Notes: generated from the sequence alone by a model not told the origin. Positions 18,389 through 27,987 are shown, counted from the stretch's first letter. The stretch: DNA of 64,000 nucleotides from Trabulsiella odontotermitis (GCF_030053895.1 NZ_CP125781.1:3968001-4032000), one strand, 5' to 3'. Numbers and translations are program-made.

Positions 18389-19279
18389 TTAGCGAGTAAT
18401 TTCCACTTTTGCCAGTTTTTCGTAGTAGCACGCCAGCGCGCTGTGGTCGGCGGTGCCAAGACCATCGGCACGCAGCGCCTGCATCATTTCCATCACGGCG
18501 GCAGTCAGCGGCAACTGAGCGCCTACACCGTGCGAGGTATCCAGCGCATTCGACAGATCCTTAATATGCAGATCAATACGGAAACCCGGTTTGAAGTTGC
18601 GATCCATCACCATCGGCGCTTTCGCATCCAGCACGGTGCTGCCTGCCAGCCCGCCACGAATCGCCTGATAGACCAGATCCGGGTTAACGCCCGCTTTTGT
18701 CGCCAGGCTCAGCGCTTCAGACATGGCAGCGATGTTCAGCGCAACGATAACCTGGTTTGCCAGTTTGGTGACGTTGCCCGCGCCGATGTCGCCGGTATGC
18801 ACTACCGAACCCGCCATCGCTTTCATCAGGTCGTAGTACTTGTCAAAAACGGCTTTATCACCACCCACCATTACGGAGAGCGTACCGTCAATCGCTTTTG
18901 GCTCACCGCCACTGACCGGCGCGTCGAGCATCGCAACACCTTTCGCCTTCAGCGCTTCGCTGATTTCGCGGCTGGCCAGTGGCGCGATGGAGCTCATGTC
19001 GATCAGCACGGTCCCTGGACGCGCGCCTTCGATAATGCCGTTTTCACCCAGCGCCACTTCTTTTACATGCGGGGAGTTCGGCAGCATGGTGATAATCACA
19101 TCGCACTGCTCGGCAATGGCTTTTGGCGTGGCGGCGGTTTCCGCCCCGGCGGCAATCACATCCGCGATGGCGTCAGAATTACGGTCGGAGACCACCAGTG
19201 AGTACCCTGCTTTCAGGAGGTTTTTGCTCATGGGTTTACCCATGATGCCGAGGCCGATAAAACCTACTTTCGTCGTCAT
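18389..19279 (-). CDS. garR: tartronate semialdehyde reductase GarR
   Basis: A 296-residue beta-hydroxyacid dehydrogenase reducing tartronate semialdehyde (2-hydroxy-3-oxopropionate) to D-glycerate with NADH. The Rossmann motif GFIGLGIMGKPM is at the N-terminus, the substrate motif DAPVSGGEPKA is mid-protein, and the catalytic lysine is in GNVTKLANQ. It acts between GarL and GarK. 27 bases separate it from garL. Confidence 0.96.
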   Translation of the reverse strand: MTTKVGFIGLGIMGKPMSKNLLKAGYSLVVSDRNSDAIADVIAAGAETAATPKAIAEQCDVIITMLPNSPHVKEVALGENGIIEGARPGTVLIDMSSIAPLASREISEALKAKGVAMLDAPVSGGEPKAIDGTLSVMVGGDKAVFDKYYDLMKAMAGSVVHTGDIGAGNVTKLANQVIVALNIAAMSEALSLATKAGVNPDLVYQAIRGGLAGSTVLDAKAPMVMDRNFKPGFRIDLHIKDLSNALDTSHGVGAQLPLTAAVMEMMQALRADGLGTADHSALACYYEKLAKVEITR

Positions 19280-19306
19280 AACTGTCTCTCTCTGTTCAGT
19301 CGGTGG

Positions 19307-20077
19307 TTATTTTTTGAAGGCATCAGCCAGTTTTTGCGTGGCGGAACGGAACACGCCTAAATCGCTGCCCACGGCCACAAAAGTGGCGCCCCATTCCAGA
19401 TAACGGCGTGCGTCGGCATCTACCGGCGCCAGAATGCCGGAGGGTTTCCCGTGGGCTTTAGCGCGCGCGAAAATGTGCTGAATGCACTTCTGTACATCCG
19501 GGTGCGACGCATTGCCGAGATGGCCCAGCGCCGCCGCTAAATCACTCGGGCCGACGAAAATGCCGTCCACGCCTGGGGTTGCCGCGATAGCATCAACGTT
19601 ATCCACGCCGGTCTGACTTTCGATCTGCACCAGCACGGTGATGTTGCGATTTGACTGCGCGAAGTAGTCCGCCACAGTGCCAAACATGTTGGCGCGATGG
19701 GAGACGGAAACGCCACGAATGCCCTCTGGCGGATAGCGGGTCGATGCCACAGCACGTACCGCTTCCTCTTCGGTTTCAACAAACGGGATCAGGAAGTTAT
19801 AGAAACCGATATCCAGCAAGCGCTTGATAATGACCGGCTCATTGGTCGGCACGCGTACCACCGGCGCGCTGGCGCTTCCCTTCAGCGCCATCAGTTGCGG
19901 AATAAAGGTGGTTACGTCGTTTGGTGCGTGCTCGCCATCCAGAACCAGCCAGTCAAAACCCGCCAGGCCCAGCACCTCGGTACTGATGGGGTTCGCCAGA
20001 GCAGACCAGCAGCCAATCTGCACCTGCTGCGCCGCCAGCGCCGCTTTGAATTTGTTCGGGAAGATATCGTTGTTCAT
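19307..20077 (-). CDS. garL: 2-dehydro-3-deoxyglucarate aldolase GarL
   Basis: A 256-residue class II aldolase of the HpcH/HpaI family, splitting 5-keto-4-deoxy-D-glucarate (or its 2-keto-3-deoxy isomer) into pyruvate and tartronate semialdehyde. Metal and substrate residues appear in LDGEHAPND, VQIESQTGVDN and FVGPSDLAAALG. ATG 20077 matches E. coli GarL; an immediately preceding ATG at 20080 is also possible. It lies 16 bases after garP. Confidence 0.95.
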   Translation of the reverse strand: MNNDIFPNKFKAALAAQQVQIGCWSALANPISTEVLGLAGFDWLVLDGEHAPNDVTTFIPQLMALKGSASAPVVRVPTNEPVIIKRLLDIGFYNFLIPFVETEEEAVRAVASTRYPPEGIRGVSVSHRANMFGTVADYFAQSNRNITVLVQIESQTGVDNVDAIAATPGVDGIFVGPSDLAAALGHLGNASHPDVQKCIQHIFARAKAHGKPSGILAPVDADARRYLEWGATFVAVGSDLGVFRSATQKLADAFKK

Positions 20078-20093
20078 CATCTGTACCTTTTGC

Positions 20094-21428
20094 TTATTCC
20101 TGCAATTCCATACGTTTAATGTCGCCCACCACGAACAGGTAGCAGACCATCGCCATCAGGGCAGAACAGCCGACGAAGACCAGCGCCATGTTGAACGAGT
20201 GCAGTTCACTGACCAGATAGCCAATCACCAGCGGCGTAACGATGGAAGCGACGTTACCAAATACGTTGAACACACCGCCGCACAGGCCAACAATCTCTTT
20301 CGGCGCAGTATCGGAAATCACCGGCCAGCCCAGCGCGCCAAAGCCTTTACCGAAGAATGCCAGCGCCATCAGGGTCACCACCAGCGTGGTATTATCGGTG
20401 TAGTTACACAGAATGATCGTTGATGCTAACAGCATTCCCAGCACAATCGGCAACTTACGGGCCAGCGTCAGGGAAGCGCCGCGTTTCAACAGATAATCCG
20501 AGAACACGCCGCCCAGTACGCCACCGGCGAAACCACACAGCGCGGGAATCGAGGCGACAAAACCCACTTTTAAAATCGACATTCCCTTCTCCTGCACCAG
20601 GTAAATCGGAAACCAGGTGAGGAAGAACCAGGTAATGGTGTTGATAAAATACTGGCCGAAGAACACGCCCAGCATCATGCGGTTGCTCAGCAACTGGCGG
20701 ATGTAATCCAGTTTCGGTCCTTTTGCCGCGCTCACACCCGGTTTTTTGTGGTCCATATCGACCACCGCGCCGCCTTCAGAAATGAACTTCAGCTCTTTTT
20801 CCGACATCCGCGGATGTTCGGTTGGGTTATGAATGAACTTGATCCACACTGCGGTCAGTACAAAGCCGATGACGCCCATGACGGTAAAGACATGTTCCCA
20901 GCCCCACGCGAAAGTCAGCCAGCCCAACAACGGCGAGAAAATGGCGAGTGAGAAATACTGCGCTGAGTTAAAGATAGCCGACGCGGTGCCGCGCTCTTTG
21001 GTCGGGAACCAGGCGGCAACAATACGGGCGTTAGCGGGGAACGACGGCGCTTCGGAGAAGCCGAGCATAAAGCGCATGCAGAACATAGAAACGGCGGCCC
21101 ATGCCATCGGGAACATGTCGACGAAACCCTGCAGGAAGGTAAACAGCGACCAGAAAAAGAGGCTCCAGGTGTATACCTTTTTCGAGCCAAACTTATCGAG
21201 CAGCCAGCCGCCGGGGATCTGCATCAACAGATATGCCCAGCCAAACGCGGAGAAGATGTATCCCATTGACACCGCGCTCAGTTGTAATTCTTTCGCCACA
21301 TCCGTACCAGCAATAGACAGGGTGGCGCGATCGGCATAGTTAACTGCTGTCACAATAAAGATAATCAGCAATATTAAATAGCGGGTATGCATGCCTTTTT
21401 TAGTGTCTACTTCAGTATCCAGCATCAT
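20094..21428 (-). CDS. garP: galactarate/glucarate MFS transporter GarP
   Basis: A 444-residue major-facilitator protein of the anion:cation symporter family with about twelve membrane spans. It imports galactarate, glucarate and glycerate with protons. Typical motifs are NYADRATLS in span one and GWLLDKFGSKKVY between spans two and three. First gene of the minus-strand garPLRK operon, divergent from garD over a 391-bp control region. Confidence 0.95.
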   Translation of the reverse strand: MMLDTEVDTKKGMHTRYLILLIIFIVTAVNYADRATLSIAGTDVAKELQLSAVSMGYIFSAFGWAYLLMQIPGGWLLDKFGSKKVYTWSLFFWSLFTFLQGFVDMFPMAWAAVSMFCMRFMLGFSEAPSFPANARIVAAWFPTKERGTASAIFNSAQYFSLAIFSPLLGWLTFAWGWEHVFTVMGVIGFVLTAVWIKFIHNPTEHPRMSEKELKFISEGGAVVDMDHKKPGVSAAKGPKLDYIRQLLSNRMMLGVFFGQYFINTITWFFLTWFPIYLVQEKGMSILKVGFVASIPALCGFAGGVLGGVFSDYLLKRGASLTLARKLPIVLGMLLASTIILCNYTDNTTLVVTLMALAFFGKGFGALGWPVISDTAPKEIVGLCGGVFNVFGNVASIVTPLVIGYLVSELHSFNMALVFVGCSALMAMVCYLFVVGDIKRMELQE

Positions 21429-21819
21429 TTATTTATCCTCGGGTACAACACACCCTTTCTATTATTTTTTATTCCCAGGGTGCGGCTTTGCAGATTATTT
21501 ATCGATAGCAGGTAATATCTACGTGTAGAACAAAAACCATTAAATCGTGATTCAGTATAATCAGCGTCCGGGAGTAACGCATTGTGCATGCCCACAAGAA
21601 ACTTGTATTTTATAAACGGCTTTTCTGGCAACTGCACACACCCATGGGCGCTATTCCACAGATCCGATGATTGCTCGCCTTGCGGGGTATAGCGTCGCGA
21701 TAATGAGTGATCTCGATCACAATATTACCTCTCAACTCCTGACATTCTTATTTTAAAAATACCGAGCCGTTATTTTTAGACATTATATTATCTACCGCTT
21801 CGCTGGAGAATACTGGACA
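21429..21819. promoter_or_regulatory. garP-garD divergent control region
   Basis: 391 bases separate the two divergent operons and no gene is supportable. The garD-proximal part holds a near-perfect CRP palindrome (21704-21723). In E. coli both gar promoters are activated by CdaR (SdaR), so CdaR sites are expected here; I could not define them by eye. Confidence 0.6.
21704..21723. promoter_or_regulatory. CRP binding site in gar control region
   Basis: AGTGA-TCTCGA-TCACA (21706-21721), embedded in a longer palindrome GTGATCTCGATCAC, closely matches the CRP consensus TGTGA-N6-TCACA. It lies about 100 bases before garD. Confidence 0.75.
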
Positions 21820-23391
21820 ATGGCTGATATTGAAATTCGACAAACGCCACCCACAGCGTTTTATATAAAAGTGCATGACACCGATAATGTGGCAATTATT
21901 GTCAATGATAATGGCCTGAAAGCAGGCACCCGATTTTCCGATGGGCTGGAACTGATTGAACATATTCCGCAAGGCCATAAAGTCGCTCTTGTCGATATTC
22001 CGCAGCACGGTGAAATCATTCGTTATGGCGAAGTGATTGGCTATGCAGTTCGCCCCATCGCCAAAGGTAGCTGGATTGACGAATCGCTGGTCGAGCTGCC
22101 CAAAGCGCCGCCGCTGAATACCTTGCCGCTGGCAACCCGCGTGCCTGAACCGCTGCCGCCGCTGGAGGGTTTCACGTTTGAAGGCTATCGCAATGCCGAT
22201 GGTAGCGTGGGCACCAAAAACCTGCTCGGCATCACCACCAGCGTGCATTGCGTGGCGGGCGTCGTCGATTACGTGGTGAAGCTTATCGAGCGTGATCTGC
22301 TGCCGAAATATCCGAACGTAGATGGCGTTGTCGGGCTGAATCATCTGTACGGCTGCGGTGTTGCCATCAACGCACCGGCGGCGGTCGTGCCTATTCGCAC
22401 CATCCATAATATTGCCCTTAACCCCAATTTTGGCGGCGAGGTGATGGTGATTGGCCTGGGCTGCGAAAAACTGCAGCCGGAGCGTTTGTTGCAGGGCACA
22501 GAAGACGTGCAGGCGATTCCGGTTGAGGAAGCCAGCATTGTGCGTTTGCAGGATGAACAACACGTCGGCTTCCGCTCAATGGTCGTCGACATTTTACAGG
22601 TGGCGGAGCGGCATCTGGCGAAACTGAATCAGCGCCAGCGCGAGACCTGCCCGGCTTCTGAACTGGTAGTGGGTATGCAGTGCGGCGGCAGTGACGCGTT
22701 TTCCGGCGTTACCGCCAACCCGGCGGTGGGTTATGCCTCCGATCTGCTGGTTCGCTGCGGCGCCACAGTGATGTTCTCGGAAGTGACCGAAGTGCGCGAT
22801 GCTATCCATCTGCTGACGCCGCGCGCCGTTAACGAAGAGGTCGGCAAACGGCTGCTTGAAGAGATGGCCTGGTACGATAATTATCTCGATATGGGGCAAA
22901 CCGACCGCAGCGCGAATCCCTCACCCGGCAACAAAAAAGGTGGTCTGGCCAACGTTGTTGAGAAAGCACTGGGCTCGATCGCGAAATCCGGCCAAAGCGC
23001 CATCGTCGAGGTGCTCTCCCCCGGACAGCGCCCGACAAAACGCGGGCTGATTTATGCCGCTACGCCTGCCAGCGATTTCGTCTGCGGCACCCAGCAGGTG
23101 GCGTCAGGGATCACCGTTCAGGTGTTTACCACCGGTCGCGGCACGCCATACGGCCTGATGGCGGTTCCGGTCATTAAAATGGCGACACGCACCGAACTGG
23201 CAAACCGCTGGTATGATCTGATGGATATCAATGCGGGGACTATCGCCACCGGCGAAGAAACCATTGAGGATGTGGGCTGGAAGTTGTTCCACTTCATTCT
23301 GGACGTGGCGAGCGGCCGCAAGAAAACCTTCTCGGATCAATGGGGCCTGCACAACCAGCTGGCGGTGTTTAACCCGGCGCCAGTGACCTGA
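21820..23391 (+). CDS. garD: galactarate dehydratase GarD
   Basis: A 523-residue Fe2+-dependent galactarate (meso-galactarate) dehydratase of the UxaA/GarD family, producing 5-keto-4-deoxyglucarate for GarL. It has the small N-terminal SAF domain (residues about 10-90, ending GYAVRPIAKG) and a large catalytic domain with NADGSVGTKN, HLYGCG, GLGCEKLQP and MQCGGSDAF, which include the metal-ligand cysteines. Length identical to E. coli GarD. Divergent from garPLRK. Confidence 0.96.
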   Translation: MADIEIRQTPPTAFYIKVHDTDNVAIIVNDNGLKAGTRFSDGLELIEHIPQGHKVALVDIPQHGEIIRYGEVIGYAVRPIAKGSWIDESLVELPKAPPLNTLPLATRVPEPLPPLEGFTFEGYRNADGSVGTKNLLGITTSVHCVAGVVDYVVKLIERDLLPKYPNVDGVVGLNHLYGCGVAINAPAAVVPIRTIHNIALNPNFGGEVMVIGLGCEKLQPERLLQGTEDVQAIPVEEASIVRLQDEQHVGFRSMVVDILQVAERHLAKLNQRQRETCPASELVVGMQCGGSDAFSGVTANPAVGYASDLLVRCGATVMFSEVTEVRDAIHLLTPRAVNEEVGKRLLEEMAWYDNYLDMGQTDRSANPSPGNKKGGLANVVEKALGSIAKSGQSAIVEVLSPGQRPTKRGLIYAATPASDFVCGTQQVASGITVQVFTTGRGTPYGLMAVPVIKMATRTELANRWYDLMDINAGTIATGEETIEDVGWKLFHFILDVASGRKKTFSDQWGLHNQLAVFNPAPVT

Positions 23392-23400
23392 TGATGCTTT

Positions 23401-23430
23401 GCCGGGTGGCGCTACGCTTACCCGGCCTAC
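23401..23430. repeat. REP element after garD
   Basis: GCCGGGTGGCGCTACGCTTA followed by CCCGGCCTAC is a typical enterobacterial REP palindrome (Y/Z type), in the gap between convergent garD and agaR. Confidence 0.85.
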
Positions 23431-23441
23431 AGGAGATGAGA

Positions 23442-23463
23442 CCCGGCAACCCCTTTGCCGGGC
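23442..23463. terminator. hairpin between garD and agaR
   Basis: CCCGGCAA and TTGCCGGG form an 8-bp stem with a short CCCCT-type loop just before the agaR stop. It follows a REP element and probably serves as the end signal for one or both convergent genes, although it lacks a strong T-run. Confidence 0.5.
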
Positions 23464-23472
23464 GTTGCGCAT

Positions 23473-24282
23473 TTATTCCCGTACCAGCACTACTTCTATT
23501 CCGACCCGCTGCAACTCTTTTAAACTTTCTTCCGGAACGCCATCGTCGGTAATCACCATATCAATGCGCTGCGTATCGATGATCTTATGCAGGCTGGAGC
23601 GGTTGAATTTGCTGGAGTCAGTGATCACGATAATGCGGTCGGCCACTTCGCACATGCGGCGGTTGAGTCGCGCTTCGTCTTCATTATGCGTGCTTACGCC
23701 GCGCTCAATATCAATGGCGTCTACGCCAAGAAACAGCATGTCGAAGTGATAATTCAGCAGCGACTGCTCCGCCTGGTCGCCATAAAACGAAAGCGACTGT
23801 CGGCGCAGGTGCCCGCCGGTCATGAGCAGTTCCACCCCTTCCGCCTCCAGTAACGCGGTACCAACGTTCATGCCGTTGGTCATGGCGATCACGTTCTGAT
23901 GATGGCGCATGATGCGGGCAAGTTCATACGTGGTGGTCCCGGAGTCGAGGATCACCCGGTGGCCCGGCAGGATCAGCTCCGCCGCGGCGCTGGCAATGCG
24001 GCGCTTGAGCGCGGTGTTCAGCGAGCTTTTATCCTCAACGGAAGGCTCAATCCCCGACGTGGTGCTGTCGCAAATCAGCGCGCCGCCGTACGCGCGAACC
24101 GCAATACCTTGTCTTTCAAGAAACGCCAGATCGTTACGGATCGTCACCGTTGAAACGCCGAACAGCGCAGAAAGATCGTTCACCTGAACGCTTCCTTGCT
24201 GGCGCAATCGCTGGATGATCTGTTCCCGCCTTTCACTGGTCCCGGTGATTCGCTTATCTGCGGAAGAATCGGTGCTGCTCAT
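23473..24282 (-). CDS. agaR: aga regulon repressor AgaR
   Basis: A 269-residue DeoR-family repressor of N-acetylgalactosamine/galactosamine genes. The N-terminal helix-turn-helix (GSVQVNDLSALFGVSTVTIR, residues about 31-50) and the DeoR sugar-phosphate sensor domain (ILDSGTTTYELAR, TNGMNVG, FLGVDAID) are clear. It is divergent from kbaZ. Its own upstream region and the kbaZ and agaS promoters carry CTTTCGTTT-type operators, consistent with autoregulation and repression of both aga transcripts. Confidence 0.95.
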   Translation of the reverse strand: MSSTDSSADKRITGTSERREQIIQRLRQQGSVQVNDLSALFGVSTVTIRNDLAFLERQGIAVRAYGGALICDSTTSGIEPSVEDKSSLNTALKRRIASAAAELILPGHRVILDSGTTTYELARIMRHHQNVIAMTNGMNVGTALLEAEGVELLMTGGHLRRQSLSFYGDQAEQSLLNYHFDMLFLGVDAIDIERGVSTHNEDEARLNRRMCEVADRIIVITDSSKFNRSSLHKIIDTQRIDMVITDDGVPEESLKELQRVGIEVVLVRE

Positions 24283-24301
24283 AGATGATCCTTGGGTTGT
24301 A

Positions 24302-24323
24302 TCTTTCGTTTCATTTCGTTTTG
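24302..24323 (-). promoter_or_regulatory. AgaR operator-like site (agaR proximal)
   Basis: CTTTCGTTTCATTTCGTTTT lies about 20 bases before the agaR start. It matches the E. coli AgaR operator type (CTTTCGTTTY-rich, two half-repeats). Probable autoregulation. Confidence 0.65.
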
Positions 24324-24442
24324 CCTATTAACTCCTTTCTTTTGAAGGAATGCAAGCCCTGAAATGCGGTTTCAGAGTGGTTCGCGCTAAGCTGAAAGCT
24401 TTCATTATGTTTCTTTTGTGAAACAGATCGGAAAATCAGTAT

Positions 24443-24500
24443 CTTTCGTTTTATTTTTTTGAACCTCTGACGCAGTATTAAATGAAACAAAACGAAAGAC
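24443..24500 (+). promoter_or_regulatory. two AgaR operator-like sites before kbaZ
   Basis: CTTTCGTTTTATTTTTTTG at 24443-24461 and, on the other strand, CTTTCGTTTTGTTTCATT at 24481-24498 share the same core as the agaR- and agaS-proximal sites. They lie 30-90 bases before the kbaZ start, where bound AgaR would block the kbaZ-agaVWEFA promoter. Confidence 0.65.
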
Positions 24501-24532
24501 AAATGCCGAACCCATCCTAAATGGAGAGGAAA

Positions 24533-25822
24533 GTGAAACATCTAACCGACATGGTGGAACAGCACAAACGCGGGAACGCCAATGGCATCTATGCCGTTTG
24601 TTCCGCACATCCTTTAGTGCTTGAATCCGCATTACGCTTCGCTCAACAACACCAGACGCCGCTACTGATTGAAGCCACCTCAAATCAGGTTGATCAGTAT
24701 GGCGGTTATACCGGCATGACGCCCGCCGATTTTCGCGGTTTTGTCTGCCGACTGGCTGATCAGCTCAGTTTTCCCCCGTCCATGCTGATCCTTGGCGGCG
24801 ACCATCTCGGACCAAACCGCTGGCAAAAATTGCCCTCCGCGGAGGCGATGGCCCACGCGGACGATCTGATTAAAAGCTACGTCGCCGCGGGCTTCAAGAA
24901 AATCCACCTCGACTGCAGCATGTCCTGCGCCGACGACCCGGTTCCGTTAACCGATGCAATCGTTGCCGCGCGCGCGGCCCGACTGGCGAAAATCGCCGAA
25001 GAAACCTGTCGCGAACATTTTGGCGAATCCGACCTGGTGTATGTCATCGGCACTGAAGTCCCGGTCCCTGGCGGCGCTCATGAAGCGCTGACCGAACTGG
25101 CGGTGACCACGCCGAAAGCCGCCCAGGATACGTTACAGGCGCATCAGGATGCCTTCGCAGCGCTGGGGCTGAGTGACATCTGGCCGCGCATCATCGCGCT
25201 GGTGGTGCAACCGGGCGTCGAATTTGACCATACCAACGTCATTGATTACCAGCCGCAGAAAGCCGTCGCGCTAAGCAAAATGGTCGAAGCGTACGACACG
25301 CTGATCTACGAAGCGCATTCTACGGATTACCAGACGCCACACGCGCTGCGCCAGTTGGTGGTGGATCACTTCGCCATTCTGAAAGTCGGCCCGGCATTGA
25401 CCTTCGCACTACGTGAAGCGCTGTTCTCACTGGCCGCCGTCGAAGAAGAGTTGTTACCGGCGAAAGCCTGCTCCGGTTTGCGCCATGTGCTGGAAAACGT
25501 AATGCTCGACCGCCCCGAATACTGGCAAAGCCACTACCACGGCGATGGTAACGCCCGGCGTCTGGCACGGGGTTATAGCTATTCCGACCGCGTTCGTTAC
25601 TACTGGCCGGACAAACACATTGATAGCGCCTTTGATAGCCTGGTGCGCAACCTGGCCGATGATCCTATTCCGCTGCCGCTGATAAGCCAGTACCTGCCTT
25701 TGCAGTACGCCAAAGTGCGCGAAGGCACGCTAAAGGCCACACCACGGGAACTCATTATCGATCACATTCAGGACATCCTGCGCCAGTACCACGACGCCTG
25801 TCAGAGCCGTCATAACGCATAA
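24533..25822 (+). CDS. kbaZ: tagatose-1,6-bisphosphate aldolase accessory subunit KbaZ
   Basis: A 429-residue GatZ/KbaZ family protein needed for full activity and stability of aldolase KbaY. Motifs: CSAHPLVLES, LIEATSNQVDQYGGYTGM, LGGDHLGPNRW, HLDCSMSC and FEAHSTDYQT-like EAHSTDYQTP. GTG 24533 is chosen because GGAG lies six bases before it and the N-terminus KHLTDMV matches E. coli KHLTEMV; ATG 24521 has no ribosome binding site. First gene of the kbaZ-agaVWEFA operon. Confidence 0.94.
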   Translation: MKHLTDMVEQHKRGNANGIYAVCSAHPLVLESALRFAQQHQTPLLIEATSNQVDQYGGYTGMTPADFRGFVCRLADQLSFPPSMLILGGDHLGPNRWQKLPSAEAMAHADDLIKSYVAAGFKKIHLDCSMSCADDPVPLTDAIVAARAARLAKIAEETCREHFGESDLVYVIGTEVPVPGGAHEALTELAVTTPKAAQDTLQAHQDAFAALGLSDIWPRIIALVVQPGVEFDHTNVIDYQPQKAVALSKMVEAYDTLIYEAHSTDYQTPHALRQLVVDHFAILKVGPALTFALREALFSLAAVEEELLPAKACSGLRHVLENVMLDRPEYWQSHYHGDGNARRLARGYSYSDRVRYYWPDKHIDSAFDSLVRNLADDPIPLPLISQYLPLQYAKVREGTLKATPRELIIDHIQDILRQYHDACQSRHNA

Positions 25823-25841
25823 CAAAGAAGAGGGAAATGCA

Positions 25842-26315
25842 ATGCCAAACATCGTGTTAAGCCGTATCGATGAACGTTTGATTCACGGTCAGGTGGGCGT
25901 GCAATGGGTTGGATTTGCTGGCGCAAACCTGGTGTTAGTGGCCAACGACGAGGTCGCGGAAGATCCCGTACAGCAAAACCTGATGGAGATGGTGCTGGCC
26001 GAAGGGATCGCCGTTCGTTTCTGGACGCTGCAAAAAGTGATCGACAACATTCACCGCGCAGCCGATCGCCAGAAGATCCTGTTGGTCTGCAAGTCACCGG
26101 CGGATTTCCTCACGCTGGTGAAGGGTGGCGTGCCGATCACACGGATCAACGTCGGCAACATGCATTACGCCAATGGCAAGCAACAAATTGCGAAAACGGT
26201 GTCTGTCGACGCCACGGACATCGCCGCGCTGAACGGCCTGAAAACCGCCGGTGTGGAGTGCTTCGTGCAGGGCGTCCCAACAGAACCCGCGGTTGATATT
26301 TTTAAACTTCTCTGA
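25842..26315 (+). CDS. agaV: PTS EIIB, N-acetylgalactosamine-specific AgaV
   Basis: A 157-residue mannose-family PTS IIB domain. The phospho-accepting histidine is in RIDERLIHGQVGVQW (His15). It passes phosphate from AgaF to GalNAc during uptake through AgaW/AgaE. Paralogue of AgaB at 32073 (same RIDxRLxHGQVGVxW core). 19 bases after kbaZ with GAGGG as ribosome binding site. Confidence 0.94.
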   Translation: MPNIVLSRIDERLIHGQVGVQWVGFAGANLVLVANDEVAEDPVQQNLMEMVLAEGIAVRFWTLQKVIDNIHRAADRQKILLVCKSPADFLTLVKGGVPITRINVGNMHYANGKQQIAKTVSVDATDIAALNGLKTAGVECFVQGVPTEPAVDIFKLL

Positions 26316-26325
26316 GGGATACGCG

Positions 26326-27105
26326 ATGGAAATCAGTCTGTTACAGGCTTTTTCTTTGGGCATACTCGCCTTTATCGCTGGACTGGACATGTTCAACGGC
26401 CTGACACATATGCACCGTCCGGTGGTGTTAGGTCCGCTGGTGGGTCTGATCCTGGGCGATCTGCATACCGGTATTTTGACAGGCGGTACGCTGGAACTGG
26501 TGTGGATGGGTCTTGCGCCGCTGGCCGGGGCGCAACCGCCTAACGTCATTATCGGTACTATCGTCGGCACCACTTTTGCCATCACCACAGGCGTAAAACC
26601 TGAGGTTGCGGTCGGTGTCGCCGTACCGTTCGCCGTTGCCGTGCAGATGGGGATCACCTTCCTGTTCTCGGTGATGTCCGGTGTGATGTCACGCTGCGAC
26701 CGCATGGCCGCCAATGCGGACACCCGCGGCATCGAACGGGTTAACTATCTGGCGCTGCTGGCGCTCGGTATCTTCTATTTTCTCTGTGCGTTCCTGCCCA
26801 TCTACTTTGGCGCGGAACACGCCAAAAGCGCGATTGATGTGCTGCCGCAGCGTCTGATCGACGGCCTCGGCGTCGCCGGGGGCATCATGCCGGCTATCGG
26901 TTTTGCCGTGCTGCTGAAAATCATGATGAAGAATGTCTACATTCCGTACTTTATCGTCGGTTTTGTTGCCGCCGCCTGGCTGAAACTGCCGGTACTGGCG
27001 ATTGCTGCCGCGGCACTGGCGATGGCGCTGATCGATCTTCTGCGCAAAGACCCGGAACCTAAAGTGTCTCAGCCACAGAAAGAGGAATTTGAAGATGGCA
27101 TCTAA
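26326..27105 (+). CDS. agaW: PTS EIIC, N-acetylgalactosamine permease AgaW (intact)
   Basis: A 259-residue mannose-family IIC membrane subunit with about six to eight hydrophobic segments and the family motifs GDLHTGILTGGTLELVWMG and the large QPPN loop. ATG 26326, preceded by GAGGGATACGCG, starts the IIC-type N-terminus EISLLQAFSLGILAF; the open frame further upstream overlaps agaV. In E. coli K-12 agaW is truncated by a deletion, whereas here it is full length. The stop codon lies inside the start of agaE (11-base overlap). Confidence 0.93.
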   Translation: MEISLLQAFSLGILAFIAGLDMFNGLTHMHRPVVLGPLVGLILGDLHTGILTGGTLELVWMGLAPLAGAQPPNVIIGTIVGTTFAITTGVKPEVAVGVAVPFAVAVQMGITFLFSVMSGVMSRCDRMAANADTRGIERVNYLALLALGIFYFLCAFLPIYFGAEHAKSAIDVLPQRLIDGLGVAGGIMPAIGFAVLLKIMMKNVYIPYFIVGFVAAAWLKLPVLAIAAAALAMALIDLLRKDPEPKVSQPQKEEFEDGI

Positions 27106-27973
27106 TCAAACCACCCTGCCGGGCGCTCCGGCGCAGGAAGAGACGCTGCTGTCTGGCGTAAACGAAAATATCTACGAAGATCAGTCCATTGGTGAGGAAC
27201 TGACGAAGAAAGATATTAACCGGGTGGCATGGCGTTCGATGCTGCTTCAGGCCTCTTTCAACTATGAACGTATGCAGGCGTCCGGCTGGCTGTACGGTCT
27301 GCTGCCCGCGCTGAAGAAAATCCATACCAACAAGCGCGATCTCGCCCGGGCGATGAAAGGCCACATGGGGTTCTTTAACACCCACCCGTTCCTCGTCACG
27401 TTCGTTATCGGCATCATCCTGGCGATGGAACGTTCCAAGCAGGATGTGAACAGTATTCAGAACACCAAAATTGCTGTCGGCGCGCCGCTGGGCGGGATTG
27501 GCGACGCCATGTTCTGGCTGACGCTGCTGCCGATTTGCGGTGGTATCGGCGCCAGTCTGGCGTTGCAGGGATCGATTCTCGGCGCGATAGTCTTCCTGCT
27601 GTTGTTCAACGTGGTGCATCTGGGCCTGCGTTTCGGCCTTGCGCATTACTCTTATCGTATGGGCGTCGCGGCGATCCCTTTGATCAAAGCCAACACCAAA
27701 AAAGTGGGGCATGCGGCTTCTATCGTCGGGATGACGGTAATTGGCGCGCTGGTCGCCACCTACGTGCGGCTGAACACCACGCTGGAAATTACTGCTGGTG
27801 ATGCCGTTGTTAAGTTGCAGGCTGACGTTATTGACAAGCTGATGCCTGCTTTCCTGCCGCTGGTTTACACGCTGACCATGTACGCGCTGGTGCGTCGTGG
27901 GTGGAGCCCGCTGCGTCTTATTGTTATCACCGTCATACTGGGTATTGTCGGTAAGTTTGCCCACTTCCTGTAA
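27095..27973 (+). CDS. agaE: PTS EIID, N-acetylgalactosamine permease AgaE
   Basis: A 292-residue mannose-family IID subunit. It has the conserved LTKKDINRVAWRSMLLQASFN and NYERMQASGW motifs, followed by membrane segments and GIGDAMFWLTLLPI. It overlaps the end of agaW by 11 bases, with GAGG upstream of ATG 27095. K-12 retains only part of this region functionally; here the reading frame is complete. Paralogue of AgaD. Confidence 0.93.
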   Translation: MASNQTTLPGAPAQEETLLSGVNENIYEDQSIGEELTKKDINRVAWRSMLLQASFNYERMQASGWLYGLLPALKKIHTNKRDLARAMKGHMGFFNTHPFLVTFVIGIILAMERSKQDVNSIQNTKIAVGAPLGGIGDAMFWLTLLPICGGIGASLALQGSILGAIVFLLLFNVVHLGLRFGLAHYSYRMGVAAIPLIKANTKKVGHAASIVGMTVIGALVATYVRLNTTLEITAGDAVVKLQADVIDKLMPAFLPLVYTLTMYALVRRGWSPLRLIVITVILGIVGKFAHFL

Positions 27974-27987
27974 GTGATAAAGGAGTC

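Noticed and set aside
21425..21637. 70-codon minus-strand frame in the gar control region
   Set aside because: No ribosome binding site or homology; it lies in the divergent promoter region.
27059..27964. 301-codon frame opposite agaE
   Set aside because: Antisense shadow of a membrane subunit gene, Gln/Arg/His rich, with no start context.
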